64,000 nucleotides of DNA from Myxococcales bacterium (GTDB taxonomy: Bacteria; Myxococcota_A; Polyangia; Polyangiales; Polyangiaceae). The stretch is taken from contig JADJQX010000007.1 of the NCBI GenBank assembly GCA_016712525.1, forward strand, positions 2,728,001 through 2,792,000, in the 5' to 3' direction. Of the stretch, positions 40,824 through 50,319 are shown piece by piece. The position numbers and the translations under genes are program-made. Position 1 is the first letter of the stretch, and each line of letters starts with the position of its first letter. A model generated the notes under the pieces. It was not told the origin of the DNA. It ran no database searches and saw nothing but the letters and a program-made list of their open reading frames with translations.

Positions 40824-41313
40824 GCCGCCCAAGTACCGAGCCGCCGTGACGTGGAGGTGAGGAGATGGAGCCCTTCTGGCGATCGGTCGGTGACAGAACG
40901 GTGCGTGCACGCGTGTGTCACCGTGTCGTCGTGCATGGCACCGCGCCGTCACGATGCGGCGACGTGTCGCCGACGCGCGCGCGGTCGCGCTCCCGCCCCG
41001 AGGACACGACACACGACGCATGCCGAGCTCGCGCCACGATCGCCGACGCGCTCACGAGCCGCGAAGTGGCTACGCCGTGGACGGACCGCCCTGACTCACC
41101 CGAGGCCTCGCCGAAGGCCGATGTCCGAGAGGCGCGCGAGGCGGCACCGAGCTTCCCGCAGCGCGTGCCACTGGCGGGACGACACCGGGAGCCGAGCCAG
41201 CGAAGACGAAACGATGATGTCACACGGGTGACACATGAAGAGCGTTTCATGCGCCCGCAAGGCGGCCGGCAGCGGGACTTTCTCCCGTCCCGTTCCTCCC
41301 TGCCCGAGGATTC
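40824..41313. other. Divergent 490-bp regulatory region between tonB and purA
   Basis: Contains promoters for both operons but no supported gene. A palindrome at 41218-41233 lies near purA. No Pho box or Fur box was recognised by eye, and no purine riboswitch core was seen. Otherwise nothing distinctive. Confidence 0.5.
41218..41233. promoter_or_regulatory. Palindromic candidate operator before purA
   Basis: TGTCACACGGGTGACA has perfect 6-bp arms (TGTCAC/GTGACA) spaced by 4 bases, a size and form like operators bound by dimeric regulators of the Crp/Fnr or MarR classes. It lies 81 bp before the purA ATG in the otherwise featureless tonB-purA gap. Which protein binds it is unknown. Confidence 0.35.
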
Positions 41314-42528
41314 ATGCCGAACGTTCTCGTCACGGGGGCGCAGTGGGGCGACGAAGGGAAGGGCAAAGTCGTCGACCACCTCGCGGCGCGCGCGACCTTC
41401 TCCGTGCGCTTCGGGGGCGGCGCCAACGCGGGTCATACGCTCGTCGTCGGTGGCAAGAAGATCGTCCTCCACCTGGTGCCCGCCGGGATCTTGCACCCGG
41501 GGTGCAAGGGCGTCGTCGGCAACGGCTGCGTGGTCGATCCGCTCGGCTTCGCCAAGGAGATCGACGCCCTTCGAGGCGCTGGAGTGGACGTCTCGGCCGA
41601 GCGGCTCTCCATGTCGGAGCTGTGCCACGTCGTCACGACGTACCAGAAGATCTCGGATGGGATCACCGGCAAGGCCATCGGCACGACCGGGCGCGGCATC
41701 GGCCCGGCCTATGCCGACAAGGCGCGACGCACCGGGGTGCGCCTCGGGGACGTGCTCTCGGGCGCTCACCTTCCTGGCCTCGAAGCTCAGCGCGCGTTCT
41801 ACGCGAGGCTCCACGAAGGCGAAGCGGAGCTCCCGCCGGCGAAGCTCGTCGCCGAGGAGCTCTCCGAGGTGGTCTCACGGCTCGCTCCCCACATCGGCGA
41901 CGTCGCCGAGGAGATCGCCGCGGCCATCGCGCGCGACGAAAAGATTCTGTTCGAGGGTGCGCAGGGTGCCCTCCTCGACATCGACCACGGGACATACCCG
42001 TTCGTGACGTCGTCGACCACGACGGCGGGCGGCGCGTCGAGCGGGACGGGCGTGTACGTGGAGCTTCATCGACGGGTCGCCGTGTGCAAGGCGTACACGA
42101 CCCGCGTCGGCAATGGCCCGTTCCCCACGGAGCTCTCCGACGAGACCGGCGAGCGCATCCGGACGGTGGGCGGTGAGTTCGGCGCCACCACGGGCCGCCC
42201 ACGCCGCTGCGGGTGGCTCGATCTGCCGCTCCTCCGCAAGGCCTCGCGGCTCAACGGCACGACCGACCTCGCCATCACCAAGCTCGACGTGCTCGCCGGC
42301 TTCGAGCGGCTCCGGGTGTGCACCGAGTACCGCGCGGGAACCCCCGTCTACAAGGACTTCGACGGTTTCGAAAGCGTCGAAGGGGTGACCTCGAAGGACA
42401 CGCTGCCGAGAGAGGCGCGCTCCTATCTCGACTTCATCGAGCGCGAGAGCGGGAGCCCGATCGCGCTCCTGTCTCTCGGGGCCGACCGAGACCGAACGTT
42501 GATCTTCAAGGAGATCCTCCCGTCATGA
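41314..42528 (+). CDS. purA: Adenylosuccinate synthase
   Basis: 404 residues, slightly shorter than the usual about 430. The GTP/IMP site GDEGKGK is at 12-18; the NAGHT-like GGGANAGHTLVVGGKKIVLH, TTGRGIGPAYADKARRTGVR, FEGAQGALLDIDHGTYPFVT, SGTGVYVELHRRV and VGNGPFPTEL motifs are all present. It condenses IMP with aspartate using GTP to give adenylosuccinate, the first step from IMP to AMP. It is first in the purine operon and ends in an ATGA overlap with purM. Confidence 0.96.
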   Translation: MPNVLVTGAQWGDEGKGKVVDHLAARATFSVRFGGGANAGHTLVVGGKKIVLHLVPAGILHPGCKGVVGNGCVVDPLGFAKEIDALRGAGVDVSAERLSMSELCHVVTTYQKISDGITGKAIGTTGRGIGPAYADKARRTGVRLGDVLSGAHLPGLEAQRAFYARLHEGEAELPPAKLVAEELSEVVSRLAPHIGDVAEEIAAAIARDEKILFEGAQGALLDIDHGTYPFVTSSTTTAGGASSGTGVYVELHRRVAVCKAYTTRVGNGPFPTELSDETGERIRTVGGEFGATTGRPRRCGWLDLPLLRKASRLNGTTDLAITKLDVLAGFERLRVCTEYRAGTPVYKDFDGFESVEGVTSKDTLPREARSYLDFIERESGSPIALLSLGADRDRTLIFKEILPS

Positions 42529-43610
42529 GCCAGCGCCTGGGCGACCTCGATCGAAAGGACGTCGCCTCGGCAAAGGCGGCGGAGTGGGCCTCGAAGACCC
42601 ATCGTTTCCGTGAGGGGAGAGAGGGAGCCTGCGACCCTGAGCTCCGCGCTCACTACGCGCAAGCGTCCCTCGTCGACGGCGCGCGGATCGCGACGACCAC
42701 GGACGGCATCGGCACCAAGGTCGAGGTGGCCGAGCGCACGCGCGTCTACGACACCATCGCCTTCGATCTCGTGGCCATGGTCACCGACGACCTCGCGGCA
42801 GCGGGAGCGACCTCCCTCGTGCTCACGAACGTGCTCGACGTCGACCGGATCGATCCCGACGTCGTCGACGCGCTGATGCGGGGCCTCTACGCGGCGTGCG
42901 AACGTGCTCGCATCGCCGTGAGCGGGGGGGAAATCGCCGAGCTCGGGGGGCGTGTGTGCGGCTACGGCGACGGCATGCACTTCAACTGGTGCGCGACGGC
43001 GATCGGGCACTATCCGCCCGGCCGCTCGCCGCTGACGGGCGCGGCGCTATACCCTGGCGCAGCGATCGTCGCGCTCGCGAGCCCGGGGTTTCGCTCGAAC
43101 GGGTTCTCGCTCCTGCGGCGCATCCTCGAGGGCGCGCACGGGCCATCGTGGCACGAGGTCGACGCGCTCGGCACGACGTGGGGGGCGCGGGCGCTCGAGC
43201 CCTCGGTCATCTACGCCCCGCTCGTCTCCGACCTGCTCGACGCGGGCGTGCAGCTCTTGGGCGCGGCGCACGTCACGGGCGGCGGAATCCCGAACAAACT
43301 CGGGAGGATACTTCGTCGAACGACCTACGGCGCGCGCCTCGACGACCTCTTCGACCCGCCCGAGTCCGCCGTCTTGGCGCAGCGTCTGGGGGCCGCGTCG
43401 GACGCCGAGGTCTACCGGGCGTGGAACATGGGCCAAGGCTTCTTGCTCGTGTGCGACGAGCGCGCGGTGCCCGAGGTGCTCGCGGCGGCGCGGGCCCACG
43501 GCCACGAGGCGAAGGTCGCGGGCCACGTCGACGACACTCGAACCATTCGCGTTCGGTCCCGAGGGATCGAGCGCGCGGAGCTGACCTTCCCGTTGGAGAC
43601 CACGACATGA
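42525..43610 (+). CDS. purM: Phosphoribosylformylglycinamidine cyclo-ligase (AIR synthase), divergent
   Basis: 361 residues from ATG 42525, overlapping the purA stop. The AIRS-type core is clear: TTTDGIGTKVEVAERTRVYD (ATP and phosphate site), FDLVAMVTDDLAAAGATSLV, GGEIAELGG, LVSPGFRSNG-like LASPGFRSNGFSLLRRIL, and AAHVTGGGIPNKLGRILRRT. It converts FGAM to AIR with ATP. The N-terminus (MSQRLGDLDRKDVASAKAAE) lacks the usual glycine-rich YxxAGVDIxxG segment, so it belongs to a divergent PurM group. Position in the operon and the intact core support activity. Confidence 0.9.
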   Translation: MSQRLGDLDRKDVASAKAAEWASKTHRFREGREGACDPELRAHYAQASLVDGARIATTTDGIGTKVEVAERTRVYDTIAFDLVAMVTDDLAAAGATSLVLTNVLDVDRIDPDVVDALMRGLYAACERARIAVSGGEIAELGGRVCGYGDGMHFNWCATAIGHYPPGRSPLTGAALYPGAAIVALASPGFRSNGFSLLRRILEGAHGPSWHEVDALGTTWGARALEPSVIYAPLVSDLLDAGVQLLGAAHVTGGGIPNKLGRILRRTTYGARLDDLFDPPESAVLAQRLGAASDAEVYRAWNMGQGFLLVCDERAVPEVLAAARAHGHEAKVAGHVDDTRTIRVRSRGIERAELTFPLETTT

Positions 43611-46588
43611 CGCACGAGCCCCCCAAGGTGGTGACCATCGCCCCGAAGAAGGGGGCCACCGACCCACGTTCCCGTGACGTACGAGCCGCCGTGGAGCACC
43701 ACGTCGGGCGCGCGGTGGGGGCGAGGTCCATCCGGCTCCTGGCGATGTCACGCGACATCCCCGACGACGTCCTCTTGGCGTTCGCGAGCCGGACCGTGGC
43801 GGATCCGATCGTCGACGAGGTCACGGTGGCACGAGCCGTAGGTGCGTCGGGCGAGGGCACGTACGTTCACCTCGCGAAGCTCCCCGGGACCACCGACGAC
43901 GAGGCTCGAAGCGCGGAGGCGATGCTCGCGCTCACCCTCGCGGAGCCCGTGCCCACCTGGACGTTCTTCACGGAGGAGCTCGTCGTACTGGACGAGCCGC
44001 TGCCGGACGCGACCCTGGCAGAGCTCGCTCGGGACGTCCTCGGGAACCCGAACGTGCACACGCTCTCGTGGGGAAAGCTCCCCTTTTCGCCTCGCCGGCC
44101 CGCCGAGACGAGCCTTCACGCGGAGGCGCGGGTCGAGAGCGTCGCGCTCCCGGCCGACGACGCGGGGCTCGCCGAGCTCTCGACGTCCCGCGCGCTCGGA
44201 CTGTCCCTCGCGGAGATGCACGCCATTCGCGATCACTTCGCGAGCGAAGAGGTTCGCCGCGATCGCGCCGCGCACGGCCTCCCGACCGAGCCGACCGACT
44301 GCGAGCTCGAGATCTTCGCCCAGACGTGGTCGGAGCACTGCAAACACAAGGAGCTCGCGGCCGACGTCACGGTCGACGACCACGAGCTCGGCGAGCTGCG
44401 GACCGTCCGATCGATCTTCAAGACCTGCGTCGTCGGCCCGACGCGCGAGGTCCTCGCGAAGCTCGACGCTCGGGGCCAAAGCTTCGTGGTGACCGTGTTC
44501 GACGACAACGCGGGCATCGTTCGCGTCGACCCCGAGACGAACCTCACGCTCAAGGTCGAGACGCACAACTCGCCCTCCGCCCTCGATCCGTACGGGGGAG
44601 CGATCACCGGGATCCTCGGGTGCAATCGCGACGCTGTCGGCACCGGGCGCGGCGGCGGGCGCCTCTTCTTCAACACGGACGTCCTCTGCTTCGGCCCCCC
44701 GAGCTATACGGAGCCCCTGCTCCCCGGGCAATTGCATCCTGCACGCATCTTCGAGGGCGTCCACGCCGGCGTGCGAGACGGGGGGAACAAGTCGGGCGTG
44801 CCCACGGTCAACGGCGCGCTCGTCTTCGACGATCGCTTCTCGGGGAAGCCGCTCGTCTTCTGCGGCTCTTCGGCGCTCGTGCCCGCGTTCGCGAACGGCG
44901 CGCCGGCCCACACGAAAGACGTAACCCCGGGGTGTCGCATCGTCACCGTGGGAGGGCGCGTCGGCATGGACGGCATCCATGGAGCGACGTTCTCGTCCCA
45001 CGAGCTCAAGTCGGGGCAGAGCCGCGGGGTGGTCCAAGTCGGGAGCCCGTTCACGCAGAAGCTCGTGGTCGACCTCCTCGAAGAGGCGGCGGCGCTCGGG
45101 CTCGTGGCCGGCGTGAACGACAGCGGCGCGGGCGGCCTCTCGTCGTCGGCCGGGGAGCTCGCACGCATCACGGGAGGCGCCATCATCGACACGAGCCGGG
45201 TGCCGCTCAAGTATCCGGGCCTCGTACCGTGGCAAATCTTCCTCTCGGAGTCCCAAGAACGAATGACGCTCGCCATTCGCCCCTCGGACCTCGACGCCTT
45301 CATGGCGCTCGCGGCGCGGCGCGGGGTGGAGGCGGCGGACATCGGAGAGTTCACGAGCTCCGGCAAGCTCGAGGTCGTCCACGGCCGAACGAACGTGGCG
45401 CGGCTCGACCTCACGTTCTTGCACGACGGCGTGCCGAAGCTCTCCCTCGAGGCCACGGTCGCCCCACCTCGACGCACATCGTCCCTTCCCTACGAAGGAG
45501 ATCTCGGGGCGCTCCTCTTGCGCGCGCTCGCCCACCCGAACGTCGCGAGCCGCGAGGCCGTCGTGCGTGCCTACGATCACGAGGTCAAGGGCAAGACCGT
45601 ACTCAAGCCCTACATGGGGAAGCGAGGCAAGGCGCCGCAGGACGCGGGGTGCATGCTCGTCCGCCACGGCGCACACGATGGGATCGCCGTCTCGAGCGGC
45701 ATCGTCCCGCGGTACGGAGACCTCGACGCCTACGCGATGGCGCAGAGCGCGTTCGACGAGGCCGTTCGTGCCCTCGTCTCGATCGGGGCGCGCCTCCCAC
45801 AGGACGCCTCCGGCCCCTTCGAGGCCTTCGCCGGGTGCGACAACTTCTGCGTGCCGGACTCGGTGTTCCACCCCGAGAGGAACCCGGACGGTCGAGAGAA
45901 GCTAGGCAAGCTCGTGCGGATCGCCGAGGGGCTCGCCGACATGGTGCGCGCCTTCGAGATCCCGATGATCTCCGGCAAAGACAGCATGAAGAACGACTTC
46001 CGCTCGGGCGGGCGGAAGATCTCCGTCCCACCGACGCTGCTCGTCACCATGGTCGCGAAGATCCGCGACGTGAGGCGGCTCGTGACGTCCGAGTGGAAAG
46101 CCGAGGGCGACGTCGTCTACCTGCTCGGCGAGACCTACGACGAGCTCGGTCGGTCGATCGTCGCCGAGCTCGGCGGTGACCTCGGTGGAACGGCGCCACG
46201 CGTCCGCATCCCCGAGACCCTCGCGCTCTACGGGCAGATGGCGCGCGCCCACGACGCGGGGCTCCTCGCCTCGTCGCACGATCTCTCCGACGGAGGCCTG
46301 GCCGTCGCGCTCGCCGAGTCGTGCATCGGCTCGGGCCTCGGCGCCGAGCTGCATCTCCCGGACACGGGCCTCGACGCGTACGCCGCGCTGTTCTCGGAGT
46401 CGAACGCGAGATTCGTGGTCTCGGTGCGCCCGAGCGACGCCGATGCCGTCGAGGCCCTCTTCGGAGATCGCGCCACCCGCCTCGGCCATGTCCGGGGGGA
46501 GCGCCTCCTCGTCTCTGCGAAGAGCGGAACGCTCGTCGACCTCCCCGTCTCGTCCCTCGCGGACGCCTACGAAACGAGGCTCTCGTGA
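43607..46588 (+). CDS. purL: Phosphoribosylformylglycinamidine synthase, synthetase subunit (large form without glutaminase)
   Basis: 993 residues from ATG 43607 (ATGA overlap with purM). It keeps the N-terminal PurS-like domain (SIRLLAMSRDIPDDVLLAFA) and the linker of large PurL, then two AIRS-like halves: QTWSEHCKHKELAADVTVDD, VKVETHNSPSALDPYGGAIT and GTGRGGGRLFFNTDVLCFG in the first; LVAGVNDSGAGGLSSSAGEL, FEAFAGCDNFCVPDSVFHPE and IPMISGKDSMKNDF in the second. The glutaminase domain of E. coli-type PurL is missing; PurQ is the next gene. With PurQ it forms about 1,270 residues, so the pair equals a split large enzyme. It makes FGAM from FGAR using ATP and ammonia from PurQ. Confidence 0.96.
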   Translation: MTHEPPKVVTIAPKKGATDPRSRDVRAAVEHHVGRAVGARSIRLLAMSRDIPDDVLLAFASRTVADPIVDEVTVARAVGASGEGTYVHLAKLPGTTDDEARSAEAMLALTLAEPVPTWTFFTEELVVLDEPLPDATLAELARDVLGNPNVHTLSWGKLPFSPRRPAETSLHAEARVESVALPADDAGLAELSTSRALGLSLAEMHAIRDHFASEEVRRDRAAHGLPTEPTDCELEIFAQTWSEHCKHKELAADVTVDDHELGELRTVRSIFKTCVVGPTREVLAKLDARGQSFVVTVFDDNAGIVRVDPETNLTLKVETHNSPSALDPYGGAITGILGCNRDAVGTGRGGGRLFFNTDVLCFGPPSYTEPLLPGQLHPARIFEGVHAGVRDGGNKSGVPTVNGALVFDDRFSGKPLVFCGSSALVPAFANGAPAHTKDVTPGCRIVTVGGRVGMDGIHGATFSSHELKSGQSRGVVQVGSPFTQKLVVDLLEEAAALGLVAGVNDSGAGGLSSSAGELARITGGAIIDTSRVPLKYPGLVPWQIFLSESQERMTLAIRPSDLDAFMALAARRGVEAADIGEFTSSGKLEVVHGRTNVARLDLTFLHDGVPKLSLEATVAPPRRTSSLPYEGDLGALLLRALAHPNVASREAVVRAYDHEVKGKTVLKPYMGKRGKAPQDAGCMLVRHGAHDGIAVSSGIVPRYGDLDAYAMAQSAFDEAVRALVSIGARLPQDASGPFEAFAGCDNFCVPDSVFHPERNPDGREKLGKLVRIAEGLADMVRAFEIPMISGKDSMKNDFRSGGRKISVPPTLLVTMVAKIRDVRRLVTSEWKAEGDVVYLLGETYDELGRSIVAELGGDLGGTAPRVRIPETLALYGQMARAHDAGLLASSHDLSDGGLAVALAESCIGSGLGAELHLPDTGLDAYAALFSESNARFVVSVRPSDADAVEALFGDRATRLGHVRGERLLVSAKSGTLVDLPVSSLADAYETRLS

Positions 46589-47418
46589 TCGCCTACGTCG
46601 TCACCGGCTACGGTCTCAACTGCGAAGAGGAGACCGCGCACGCCTACCGAGCGGTAGGCATGGAGGCCCGGATCGTCCATGCTCAAGACCTCTTCGCGGG
46701 CGACGTCTCGCTCACGGGAGCCTCGGTCGTCCACCTCTCGGGAGGGTTCTCGTTCGGCGACGATCTCGGCTCGGGCAAGGTCTTCGCGAACCGCGTGCGC
46801 CTCGAGAGGCGACCTTCGGGGAGCACGCTCCTCGACGAGCTCGCGGCGTTCGTGACCGACGGAGGGTTCCTCGTCGGGATCTGCAACGGCTTCCAAATAC
46901 TCGTAAAGTCAGGGATTTTGCCTAACGTCGGGCAGGCCCACGACCTCGAGGTGACCCTCACCCACAACGACTCGGGTCACTTCGAAGATCGCTGGGTTCG
47001 CTGCCGCGGGCTCGCCTCGCCCTCACCGGCCTTCGCGGACGGAGACCTCCTTGACCTCCCGGTGCGCCACGCCGAAGGGAAGCTCGTCACGCGGGACGCG
47101 AGGGTGCGCGAAGCGATCCTGGAGAAGCGCCTCGTCGCGCTCGCCTACGTGGACGCCGAGCTCCGGCCCGCCCACGCCTATCCCGAGAACCCCAACGGCT
47201 CCGAGCTCGCGTGCGCCGGGCTCACCGACCCGACGGGCCGCGTGCTCGGCATGATGCCGCACCCGGAGGCGTTCCTCCTGCCTCACCTCCACCCCGGCTG
47301 GGCCGAGAGGGCCCGGGCGGGCGCTCTCCCCGAACGAGGGGACGGGCTTTCGATCTTCGAGAACATCGCGCGAGCGGCCGATCCGCAGCGCCGCAAGAAG
47401 GAGACCTCGCTGTCATGA
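46585..47418 (+). CDS. purQ: Phosphoribosylformylglycinamidine synthase, glutaminase subunit
   Basis: 277 residues from GTG 46585, overlapping the purL stop. Class I glutamine amidotransferase fold: VVHLSGGFSFGDDLGSGKVF, the nucleophile Cys in FLVGICNGFQILVKSGILP and the His-Glu pair in GMMPHPEAFLLPHLHP. It releases ammonia from glutamine for PurL. The length is typical of the longer PurQ partner of large PurL forms. No separate purS is needed because PurL carries that domain. Confidence 0.95.
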   Translation: MIAYVVTGYGLNCEEETAHAYRAVGMEARIVHAQDLFAGDVSLTGASVVHLSGGFSFGDDLGSGKVFANRVRLERRPSGSTLLDELAAFVTDGGFLVGICNGFQILVKSGILPNVGQAHDLEVTLTHNDSGHFEDRWVRCRGLASPSPAFADGDLLDLPVRHAEGKLVTRDARVREAILEKRLVALAYVDAELRPAHAYPENPNGSELACAGLTDPTGRVLGMMPHPEAFLLPHLHPGWAERARAGALPERGDGLSIFENIARAADPQRRKKETSLS

Positions 47419-49008
47419 ACGTCCACGTTCGTCGTGCCCTCCTGTCCGTGTGGGACAAAACCGGAATCGTCGAGCTTGCCCGATGCCTCGCGAGGCACGG
47501 GACCGCTCTCTACTCGACCGGGAAGACGGCATCGCTCCTCCGCGAGGCGGGCCTCTCGGTCGCCGACGTGACCGAGCTCACGGGGAAACCCGAGGCGTTC
47601 GGCGGGCGCATGAAGACGCTCTCGTACGAGATCTCGTCGGGGATCCTGTTCGACCGCGACCGCGACGGCGCCGAGGCCGAGAAGCTCGGCACGATCGCGA
47701 TCGACATGGTCGTCGCCAATCTCTATCCGTTCGCCGAGTACCGTGACAAGGGGCTGCCCCTCCCCGAGCTCGTCGAGTACGTCGACATCGGCGGGCCCAC
47801 GATGATCCGCGCCGCCGCGAAGAACTACCGCCACGTGGCCTCCGTGGTCTCGCCTTCCGCCTACGCGGCGCTCGTCGCCGAGCTCGACGCGACCGGCGGA
47901 GCTCTCTCGCTCGATACGCGGACCAAGCTCATGAGGGCGGCGTTCCGCGCGACCGCCGAGTACGACACCCAGATCGCCGAGCACCTCGACAAGCTCGCTG
48001 GCGAGCCCTCCCGGACGCTCGTGTTCGAGCGCGGCGAGACGCCTCCGCTACGGCGAAAACCCCCACCAAAAGGCCGCGGTCCTCGTGCGGCGGGGGCGTG
48101 GAAAATCCCCCACCGAGCTCCTCCTCTCCGGCAAGGAGCTCTCGTACAATAACCTCCTCGACGTCGAGGCTGCGCTCGCCGCGGTGCGCGGCCACGGAGA
48201 GAACGCTTGCGCCATCGTGAAGCACGGCAACCCGTGCGGGGTCGCGGTCGCCTCGAGCCGTGGCAGAGCCTTGGAGCTCGCGTGGTCGAGCGATCCGGTC
48301 TCGGCCTTCGGCTCGGTCATCGCGTTCGGCGGCAAGGTGTCGCGAGCCGACGTCGTGTCGCTCGGCCTCGACGATCCCGACAAGTCGAAGCGAAAGTTCG
48401 TCGAGGTCGTGGTCGCGCCCGAGTTCGACGCGGACGCCGTCACCTACCTCGCCACGAACAAGAACCTCCGCGTCTTGCCGCTCCGACCCGAGGACGTCAC
48501 GGGCGCCGAGGATCTGCGGCTCTGCCTCGGGCACCTGCTCGTGCAAGACCCGGACGAGCAGCTCTTCACGAAGCTCGAGGTCGCGACGAAATCGCCGTTC
48601 TCTCCGGATCGAGAGCTCGCCGAGCTCGGGACACGGGTCGTGAGATCGATCAAGTCGAACGCCATCGCGATCGTCACACGCCTGCCCGGAGGCGAGGCGA
48701 TGCTCCTCGGCATGGGAGCCGGCCAACCGAACCGCGTGGCCTCCGCGCGCATCGCGGTCGAACGAGCGCACGCGACGCTGCGCGACCACGGCCTCACGGG
48801 GGACGAGCTGAACGCGGCCTGCGCGAAGGCTTACGCGGTGTCCGACGCCTTCCTCCCCTTCGCCGACACGCTGGAGGTCTTGGCGGACGGTGGGTTCCGC
48901 GTGCTGCTCGAGCCCGGAGGCTCCATCCTAGACGCCGAAGTCGTCGCTGTTGGCGAGGCCCGCGGCGTCACGGTGATCATGACCGAGACTCGCCACTTCA
49001 GGCACTGA
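47415..49008 (+). pseudogene. purH: Bifunctional AICAR formyltransferase / IMP cyclohydrolase, frameshifted
   Basis: The first part from ATG 47415 (ATGA overlap with purQ) encodes the IMP cyclohydrolase domain: VRRALLSVWDKTGIVELARC, LYSTGKTASLLREAGLSVAD, EAFGGRMKTLSYEISSGILF, VVANLYPFAEYRDKG and NIGGPTM-like YVDIGGPTMIRAAAKNYRHV. Near 48040-48046 (CGCCTCC) the frame must shift by one extra base; the next frame then begins LRYGENPHQKAA, the diagnostic start of the formyltransferase domain, and continues KSPTELLLSGKELSYNNLLD, AIVKHGNPCGVAVAS, SDAFLPFADTLEVLADGG and TVIMTETRHFRH to 49008. All other landmarks are intact, so an assembly error is the simplest reading. It performs the last two steps to IMP; cells without it would need purines. 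Confidence 0.9.
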
Positions 49009-49014
49009 GGTACC

Positions 49015-50319
49015 GTGATTCCCCTGGATAAAACCAAGAGCCCGCAGCTCGACAAGGTCCACGCCGGCAAGGTCCGCGACAGTTTCCGACTGTCCCCGAG
49101 CGAGCGCCTCGTCGTCGTCACCGATCGCATCAGCGCCTTCGACCTGAAGCTCAAGACGCCCATTCCCGGGAAGGGTGAGGTGCTCAATCGGCTCTCGGCG
49201 TTCTGGTTCGACAAGACCCGCGACATCGTCGAAAACCACCTCGTCGAGGTCCTCACCGAGAACGCGCAGGTCGTCCGCGAGGCGGCGCCGATCCGCGTCG
49301 AGCTCGTCGTCCGGGGGTACATGGCAGGCTCCATGACCCGCGCGTACGCGCAGGGCCGGCGCGAGATCTCGGGAGTGCACTTGCCCGAGGGGCTCCGCCC
49401 GAACGAGAAGCTCCCGCGCCCGATCGTGACCCCCACCACGAAAGAGGAGTCGGATCGGGAGATCACCCCCGAAGGGCTCGTCCGCGAGGGCCTCGTCGAC
49501 CGCGATCTCTACGCCCGCATGGCCGAGACGGCGCTCGAGCTCTTCGCTCGGGGTACCGAAGTGCTCGCCGAGAGGGGCCTCATTCTCTGCGACACCAAAT
49601 ACGAAATGGGCCTCGTCGACGGGCGCCTCGTCCTCATCGACGAGATCCACACGCCCGACTCGTCGCGCATCTGGGACGCCGAGAGCCACGCGCGGTCTCC
49701 CAAGGACGCCGAGCCCCTCGACAAAGAGTACGTGCGCGCCTACATGCTCGAAGAGCGCGAAAGAACAGGGCATTTCCCCCTTTTCTTGCCTCCGCGGGTC
49801 ATCGACGAGACCCGTGCACGTTACACGGATCTCTTCCACCGCGTCACCGGGCTCTCGCTCTCCCGAGCCCCCGACCCCGCCGCGCGGCTCGTGGAGGCGC
49901 TCGTCGCACGAGGGACGATCCGCCCCGGGTTCGTGCTCGTCGTAGCCTCGCGAGCTGCCGACGCGGGCGCCGCTCGTGCCATCGCCTCTCGGCTCGAGCA
50001 GCACGGCGCCCGTGCGTATCCGCACATCGTCTCGCCCTACGAGCCGAGGCTCCACTCTCTATGTGCAACCTACACGGGATGCATCGAGCCTGGCGCGGCC
50101 ATCGCCATCGGGGAGTCGCACGAGGGGCTCTTCGACGCCCTCCACGAGAACCTCGATCTCCCTGTTTTTCTCGCGAGCCCGTTCGACGATCGCTCCACCG
50201 AGCGGGCGGCCGTCTCGGCGCTCCGTGCACTCGGGTCCTCGCCCATTCGTCAGCGGCTCGAGCTCGACGCCCAAACCGCGCGTGACGCCCTCTCGCGCGC
50301 CTTCTCGGAGAACTCATGA
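49015..50319 (+). CDS. purC: SAICAR synthase fused to a PurE-like domain that looks degenerate
   Basis: 434 residues from GTG 49015, following CTGAGG. Residues about 1-300 are PurC: VHAGKVRDSFRLSPSERLVV, VTDRISAFDLKLKTPIPGKG, VVRGYMAGSMTRAYAQGRRE, ILCDTKYEMGLVDGRLVLID and EIHTPDSSRIW. It joins CAIR and aspartate with ATP. The C-terminal 130 residues (FVLVVASRAADAGAARAIAS, LEQHGARAYPHIVSPYEPRL, PVFLASPFDDRSTERAAVSA, LDAQTARDALSRAFSE) follow the PurE AIR-carboxylase fold order, but the catalytic SAHR motif reads SPYE and the GGAAHLPG-type loop is absent. The domain may be structural or regulatory. It corresponds in order to animal PAICS, whose PurE part is active. Confidence 0.85.
   Translation: MIPLDKTKSPQLDKVHAGKVRDSFRLSPSERLVVVTDRISAFDLKLKTPIPGKGEVLNRLSAFWFDKTRDIVENHLVEVLTENAQVVREAAPIRVELVVRGYMAGSMTRAYAQGRREISGVHLPEGLRPNEKLPRPIVTPTTKEESDREITPEGLVREGLVDRDLYARMAETALELFARGTEVLAERGLILCDTKYEMGLVDGRLVLIDEIHTPDSSRIWDAESHARSPKDAEPLDKEYVRAYMLEERERTGHFPLFLPPRVIDETRARYTDLFHRVTGLSLSRAPDPAARLVEALVARGTIRPGFVLVVASRAADAGAARAIASRLEQHGARAYPHIVSPYEPRLHSLCATYTGCIEPGAAIAIGESHEGLFDALHENLDLPVFLASPFDDRSTERAAVSALRALGSSPIRQRLELDAQTARDALSRAFSENS

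Noticed and set aside
40824..41313. Purine riboswitch or Pho/Fur box before purA/tonB
   Set aside because: Looked for the core motifs by eye; none was found.
43620..46500. Long frames opposite purL
   Set aside because: Antisense shadows of purL with no motifs.
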